From contig NZ_LN831304.1 of assembly GCF_001488575.1 (NCBI RefSeq), positions 92,626 through 156,625 on the forward strand: a stretch of DNA of 64,000 nt, read 5' to 3'. A model generated the notes under the pieces. That model was not told where the DNA came from, ran no database searches, and was given only the letters and a program-made list of their open reading frames with translations. Both the position numbers and the translations under genes were made by a program. Source of the stretch: Halobacterium hubeiense. GTDB taxonomy: Archaea; Halobacteriota; Halobacteria; Halobacteriales; Halobacteriaceae. Of this stretch, positions 60,391-64,000 are shown one piece after another (position 1 is the first letter of the stretch; every line of letters begins with the position of its first letter).

Positions 60391-62124
60391 TTACCCGAAC
60401 TCCCGTAGGAAGTCGCCTAACGCCCGCACGAACGTCTTCGCCGTAATCACTGGCGGCGACCGAATCGGCTCATCGAGTGCGACCTTGATCAGATAGTCCG
60501 TCAGCCGCCACAGATTATAGATCAACGTCGACAGCGCGAAGTTACACAACCGAAGTCGGTAGTCCGTCGACGATGTTTTCGGCAGGAAGTCCTTGATCGA
60601 CTTGTACTGGTTCTCGATGTCCCACCGCCGACTGTACCCGTTCACCACGCTCGCAATCTCCTCCGGCTCGATGTGGTCCTTGTTGGTCACGAACACCGCG
60701 TACTTCCCGTCAGCATCATCGCTCGTACTCGGCGTGTAGAGGAACTCCGCCTTGTGATGGACGTCGCCGTCGATCCCCAACGGCACATCGTGTTTGACGG
60801 CCTTGTCCGCCGTCGGATGCTTTTGGATATCCTGAATCGCCGCCAAGTCATCTTCGTACGTCGGTACTGGGGAGAGATACGTGAGCCCACGCTCGTCAAC
60901 GTTGGCGTACACGCGATTGGCGTAGAATCCTCGGTCGAACATCACCATGTCCAGGTCGACGAACTGCTCTGCTCGGTCGAGTAATCGACTCACCAGGTCA
61001 GCTTTCGAGTACGACGGCGAACCGTCGGGCTCCCACGCAGAATCCTCTTTGACCGGCTCGATGCCGAGGACGATTGGTGCGTGATCCCCTACTAAGGTGA
61101 TGGTGGCGTACTTGTAGCCGCGTTTGTACTCGCCGTCCTTCTTGTAGCCACTCACCATCTTCGGATAGTCCGGCTTCGCGACACCTGCTTCCTTGTCCTC
61201 CCACGGCCAGACGTGGAACTGCTCGTGCGTGATATCGATGGCTGCAACGGTCTCCCGTGAGTCGAAGGGATCGTCGCCACGAATCGAGTTGATGATGTTC
61301 TCGGTGGCGGCGTTGAACGCCGTCATAATCGCGTCCCGAATCCGGTCGATCTCGGGCATCGAATCATCATCCTCGAACTCCGCGAACGTGAGCTGGTCGT
61401 CCGAGTCTTCGGGTGTCGCGATTTTCTTGATTGCCCGCAGGAACGTTGAATCGTCGCAGGTGAGGTCGTCGTCGGTGAGCCAGCCGTACTCGGCTTCCGA
61501 ATGAGCACTCCCGTTGTTCGCGCAGATACTCGCGAACATATCCAGGATTACCTCGTCGGAGTACGTCTTGTGGGCCGCTCGGTGCGTGTCGAACTCGGGG
61601 ATAACGTGTTTGCGAGCGAGCGTCAGCGTCTTCTGGGCCTTCTCCTTCTTGTACTCGCTCGTACTCTGTGACTCCTCTTCCTCGGTTTCAGTTGGGACGG
61701 ACGGCACGAGAGCTTCTGTGAGAACGTCGTTATCGAGCGCGACTTGCCGGACGCCAGCCACAGTCCGGTTGAGGACTTCTTGGGTGTCCTCGCTGAATTT
61801 CCCGTGCGTGTACGAGAGTTGCTGTTGGGTCGGCGTCTTCTCGAGGTCAGTAATATCGAAGTGGAAGCTCTTGACAAGACTTGGCTCGCGTCCGAGTCGT
61901 TGCGCTAATTCGTTCTGTGAGATCCCGCGAATGCCTTTGAATAGGAGGGTGCGAAACATTTCGTCGGTCTCGAAATCGGCCTTGTTCTGGTCACGGGCGT
62001 CCTCGAGATCGTTAACTGGAATCGAAAGCTGGCGAATGACATCCCAGAGGTGGTCTTCACGCTCACAGAGCGTCTCCGCGTGAACGACGATTGACTCAGC
62101 GACCGCCGCCGGATCACTCGTCAT
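60391..62124 (-). CDS. IS4-type transposase (different group)
   Basis: A 577-residue DDE transposase. AIDITHEQ (first Asp), MFDRGFYA (second Asp) and YSRRWDIENQYKSIK (Glu in the Y-R-E-K signature). It resembles long haloarchaeal IS4-like transposases and is only distantly related to the two above. It is on the opposite strand and tail-to-tail with the 58326 copy, making a transposon cluster. Confidence 0.88.
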   Translation of the reverse strand: MTSDPAAVAESIVVHAETLCEREDHLWDVIRQLSIPVNDLEDARDQNKADFETDEMFRTLLFKGIRGISQNELAQRLGREPSLVKSFHFDITDLEKTPTQQQLSYTHGKFSEDTQEVLNRTVAGVRQVALDNDVLTEALVPSVPTETEEEESQSTSEYKKEKAQKTLTLARKHVIPEFDTHRAAHKTYSDEVILDMFASICANNGSAHSEAEYGWLTDDDLTCDDSTFLRAIKKIATPEDSDDQLTFAEFEDDDSMPEIDRIRDAIMTAFNAATENIINSIRGDDPFDSRETVAAIDITHEQFHVWPWEDKEAGVAKPDYPKMVSGYKKDGEYKRGYKYATITLVGDHAPIVLGIEPVKEDSAWEPDGSPSYSKADLVSRLLDRAEQFVDLDMVMFDRGFYANRVYANVDERGLTYLSPVPTYEDDLAAIQDIQKHPTADKAVKHDVPLGIDGDVHHKAEFLYTPSTSDDADGKYAVFVTNKDHIEPEEIASVVNGYSRRWDIENQYKSIKDFLPKTSSTDYRLRLCNFALSTLIYNLWRLTDYLIKVALDEPIRSPPVITAKTFVRALGDFLREFG

Positions 62125-62421
62125 TATCCCGCCTCCGAGCCGCCCTACTGCACTGGTGGCGTGACGCTAGCCGGATTGTGGAGTGGTTCAAACGTAGTGT
62201 GGTTCCGCTGGACTGGCAAAAATCGGTATAGATTAGAGTAGGATTAGGGCCAGTCATTAGCGTCGGCTGTCTGTCTGGAACTTGTGAGTGCGGATGTATG
62301 AAGGGGTGTGCGTGCTGTAGTTGAAGAATTGGTTGTGGCTGAAATACGGTATAGTCCAAATATCGGTGTGAGTTATCTATTGGTTGGATTTATAGTGCGT
62401 GGTGGCGAATGCGTGGATACG
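62125..62421. other. element flank and promoter
   Basis: No gene is seen. It must contain the left end of the third transposon. ATTTATAG near 62388 is a TATA box about 30 bases upstream of the next start. Confidence 0.45.
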
Positions 62422-62958
62422 ATGGGATTAGACGACCTAGAGGGTTTTCTCCGGCAGAAGGGCGCACCGGAACTCGTCACGGAGATCGGGACAGGAACAG
62501 CGACGTTTAACACACTCGTCGACGCGGTTGCAGTGAGTTCCTCAACAGTGTCCTCACGGTTATCCGAGGGCGTTGAGCGCGATATTTTCACTGTGAGTCA
62601 TAGGCCGACTAAACATGGAACCGAAAAGCGGTACGAGCTCACGGTGCTTGGACGGCGGATCTATGATTGGGCAGAACAGACGGAGTTCGAGCGGAAGGTT
62701 CGAGAATTGCGTCGGCTGCGTCACGAGCGTGATACGTCGTTCGAGCAGCTGATCGGGAAGCTCAATCGAGATATGGAAATCCGCAAGATGGTCGCGGATT
62801 CAGGCCCCTTGGAGGGTGAGGATGTTGAGCTGCCGAAGGGCGCATCGCTTGTGCAGAACGAGCCGTCAGAGGAAGCACTCCGTGAAGCCAAACTTGAGCG
62901 CATGGAAGAATCACTTGAGCCCATTGCGGACGATCAAGCTGAGGGTAGTAGTGAGTGA
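62422..62958 (+). CDS. winged-helix transcriptional regulator
   Basis: A 178-residue protein with a winged helix at about 10-80 (TFNTLVDAVAVSSSTVSSRLSEGV, then a wing around KRYELTVLGRRIY), similar to HxlR/PadR-type haloarchaeal regulators. A coiled, charged middle part (FERKVRELRRLRHERD) and an acidic tail follow. The ATG at 62422 suits the TATA box position and a leaderless mRNA; the longer frame upstream includes the promoter. Confidence 0.75.
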   Translation: MGLDDLEGFLRQKGAPELVTEIGTGTATFNTLVDAVAVSSSTVSSRLSEGVERDIFTVSHRPTKHGTEKRYELTVLGRRIYDWAEQTEFERKVRELRRLRHERDTSFEQLIGKLNRDMEIRKMVADSGPLEGEDVELPKGASLVQNEPSEEALREAKLERMEESLEPIADDQAEGSSE

Positions 62959-63028
62959 AGACGAATTCCTGAACGCTAAGTACAGCGAATGTGCTGAACG
63001 CGCTTCTCGGCCACCCTAAGACCCATAC

Positions 63029-63301
63029 ATGTTGAGTGGAGTGACCTACAGTGTGCGGTCTACACTACTCCAGAGTGGATTGCTTCTCGGCGAAGCACAA
63101 GCCGAGATGTTGCTGCTGTTACTCACGGCTGGTATTCTCCTCGTAGCGGTTCCGACAGTCGGTATCTACCGCGAAGCGACCCGGCATAGCAATCACCCGT
63201 ACGTGTGGACTGGCGGAATGTTCCTGCTGGCTATCGTCGCTCCCGTAATCGGGCCGGTAGCCCTTTGGCTACTGTATACAGGCGTTGAGGTCAACGGATA
63301 A
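63029..63301 (+). CDS. small two-helix membrane protein
   Basis: A 90-residue protein with two clear membrane segments (about 26-48 and 62-85) joined by a charged loop (REATRHSNHPY). It has no named family that I recognise. It lies 70 bases after the regulator and may be under its control. Confidence 0.6.
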   Translation: MLSGVTYSVRSTLLQSGLLLGEAQAEMLLLLLTAGILLVAVPTVGIYREATRHSNHPYVWTGGMFLLAIVAPVIGPVALWLLYTGVEVNG

Positions 63302-63467
63302 CACCCCCAAGCACTGTTCAGTTCACAATCCTACCTACAGCTGTTTCAGTGAAAAAGATGCCGAACCGATTTTATTTAAACAGAATTCCACATAAACTCT
63401 TTGCTTGTTCTCATTAGATCTCAACTATAAGAAGATAAACTAATATGTGGGAAATAATTATTTTTGC
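63302..63467. promoter_or_regulatory. AT-rich promoter region
   Basis: A 166-base gap, unusually AT-rich for this DNA. Candidate TATA boxes are TTTATTTAAA (63371-63380) and AATAATTATTTTT (63453-63465), the latter immediately before the next start codon. Confidence 0.45.
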
Positions 63468-64000
63468 ATGCCAGAAGACAACCAGCAAGATAACGGACGG
63501 AACCGCCGGACGTTCCTCAAACACACCGCAAGCGCATTAACCGCACTCGGACTCGCAACCCAAACCACTACGGCATCCGCTGGCGGTGAACCACCGGCTC
63601 CAGGTACCGCAACTGTCGACAACGAACAGAACCAACCTATCAATGCGGAGGGCGTTCTGACTGCGGTCTGGGAACGCATCGATGACGAGACGTTCGAAGT
63701 TCAGACGCGGTTCAAGAGTACGGATCTCGAGGAACGGTATGGGATTCCAGTCCTCGTCTACGAACCAGACCAGTACTATGCGAGAACGCTCCCTGAGGAA
63801 ATTCGCGACGGTGAACAGAGACGGTTCCAGAAGCGCACTACCCAAGTCATTGGAACGACTGCTGAACACGCAGCAGCAGAACGCAAAATTCTTCGGAAAG
63901 CCGACCCCGCGTCACAGATTTCGGTTGCCTCGGCAGAGCAGCCTGACTGGGAGAATGATGTCCCGCTGTATCACTACAAGACCGCAGAGAAAGCGGAAAA
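63468..64000 (+). CDS. Tat-exported protein, 5' part only
   Basis: An open frame starting at 63468 runs off the window (177 codons seen, no stop). It opens with a Tat signal peptide, RRTFLKHTASALTALGLAT, and a likely cleavage site near ASA-GGEP. The following mature part is charged and extended (WERIDDETFEVQTRFKSTDL, then YGIPVLVYEPDQYY) with no domain that I can name. It would be folded in the cytoplasm and exported. The function is unknown. Confidence 0.75.
   Translation, partial: MPEDNQQDNGRNRRTFLKHTASALTALGLATQTTTASAGGEPPAPGTATVDNEQNQPINAEGVLTAVWERIDDETFEVQTRFKSTDLEERYGIPVLVYEPDQYYARTLPEEIRDGEQRRFQKRTTQVIGTTAEHAAAERKILRKADPASQISVASAEQPDWENDVPLYHYKTAEKAE

Noticed and set aside
1-64000. 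tRNA and rRNA genes
   Set aside because: While reading I found no T-arm or anticodon-arm patterns or rRNA-like stretches that would support a call.

Overview
The window comes from a haloarchaeon (class Halobacteria). The proteins are highly acidic and the DNA is GC-rich. Many genes have a TATA box about 25 bases upstream of the start codon, as expected for leaderless archaeal mRNAs. Orc1/Cdc6 initiators, an archaeal family B polymerase, bat-type HTH-10 regulators and haloarchaeal DUF families are all present. An origin-like region, a second orc1 gene, a ParA partition locus and a high load of transposons point to a plasmid, megaplasmid or an integrated copy of one.

Region 1 (0.2-12.2 kb) is a thiol and sulfur redox island. 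It holds a cysteine-desulfurase-like aminotransferase, two thioredoxins, DUF1641, a sulfide:quinone-reductase-like flavoprotein, TusA, two methyltransferases, DUF2892 and DUF302. It also holds a DsbA-like secreted thioredoxin in one operon with two membrane proteins that carry cysteine pairs, and a cysteine-rich HTH regulator. A TnpB element and an M20 peptidase gene sit inside it. Five promoters share an ACAATAC motif.

Region 2 (12.3-30.3 kb) is the replication and maintenance module. It contains a SWIM-finger protein, an AbiE-like regulator/nucleotidyltransferase pair split by a TnpB element, and orc1 flanked on both sides by origin-recognition-box-like repeats. It also contains a family B polymerase with lost exonuclease residues, broken copies of polymerase, exonuclease and coiled-coil genes, and a TumA/TumE-like pair. 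An operon of exonuclease, coiled-coil protein and RecA-like protein follows, then a phosphoesterase/RNase H-like fusion, an SRAP (HMCES/YedK) protein and a second Orc1. Five copies of one long-spaced inverted repeat (TTAACCAACA, 21-22 bases, TGTTGGTTAA) lie between these genes and look like the operator of an unknown regulon.

Region 3 (30.5-37.2 kb) is a defence island, apparently less GC-rich than its surroundings. It has a CoiA-like nuclease, a single-chain GmrSD-type protein (DUF262 plus HNH), a frameshifted acetyltransferase, two ThsB-like TIR proteins and a RipA-like membrane protein. The TIR/TIR/membrane set is the best candidate here for an undescribed anti-phage signalling system. Region 4 (37.4-45.8 kb) holds AddB- and AddA-like nuclease-helicase genes and a ParA locus bordered by CTATTC/GAATAG repeats.

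Region 5 (46-58.3 kb) is an oxidoreductase region with three SDRs, an alcohol dehydrogenase, aldo/keto reductases, cupins and two HTH-10 regulators. Four of its promoters share the same TATA-proximal motif with fixed spacing. It also has a UPF0175/PIN-like toxin-antitoxin pair and several gene fragments. Region 6 (53.7-62.1 kb) contains three IS4-like transposase genes. The window ends with a winged-helix regulator, a small membrane protein and the start of a Tat-secreted protein.
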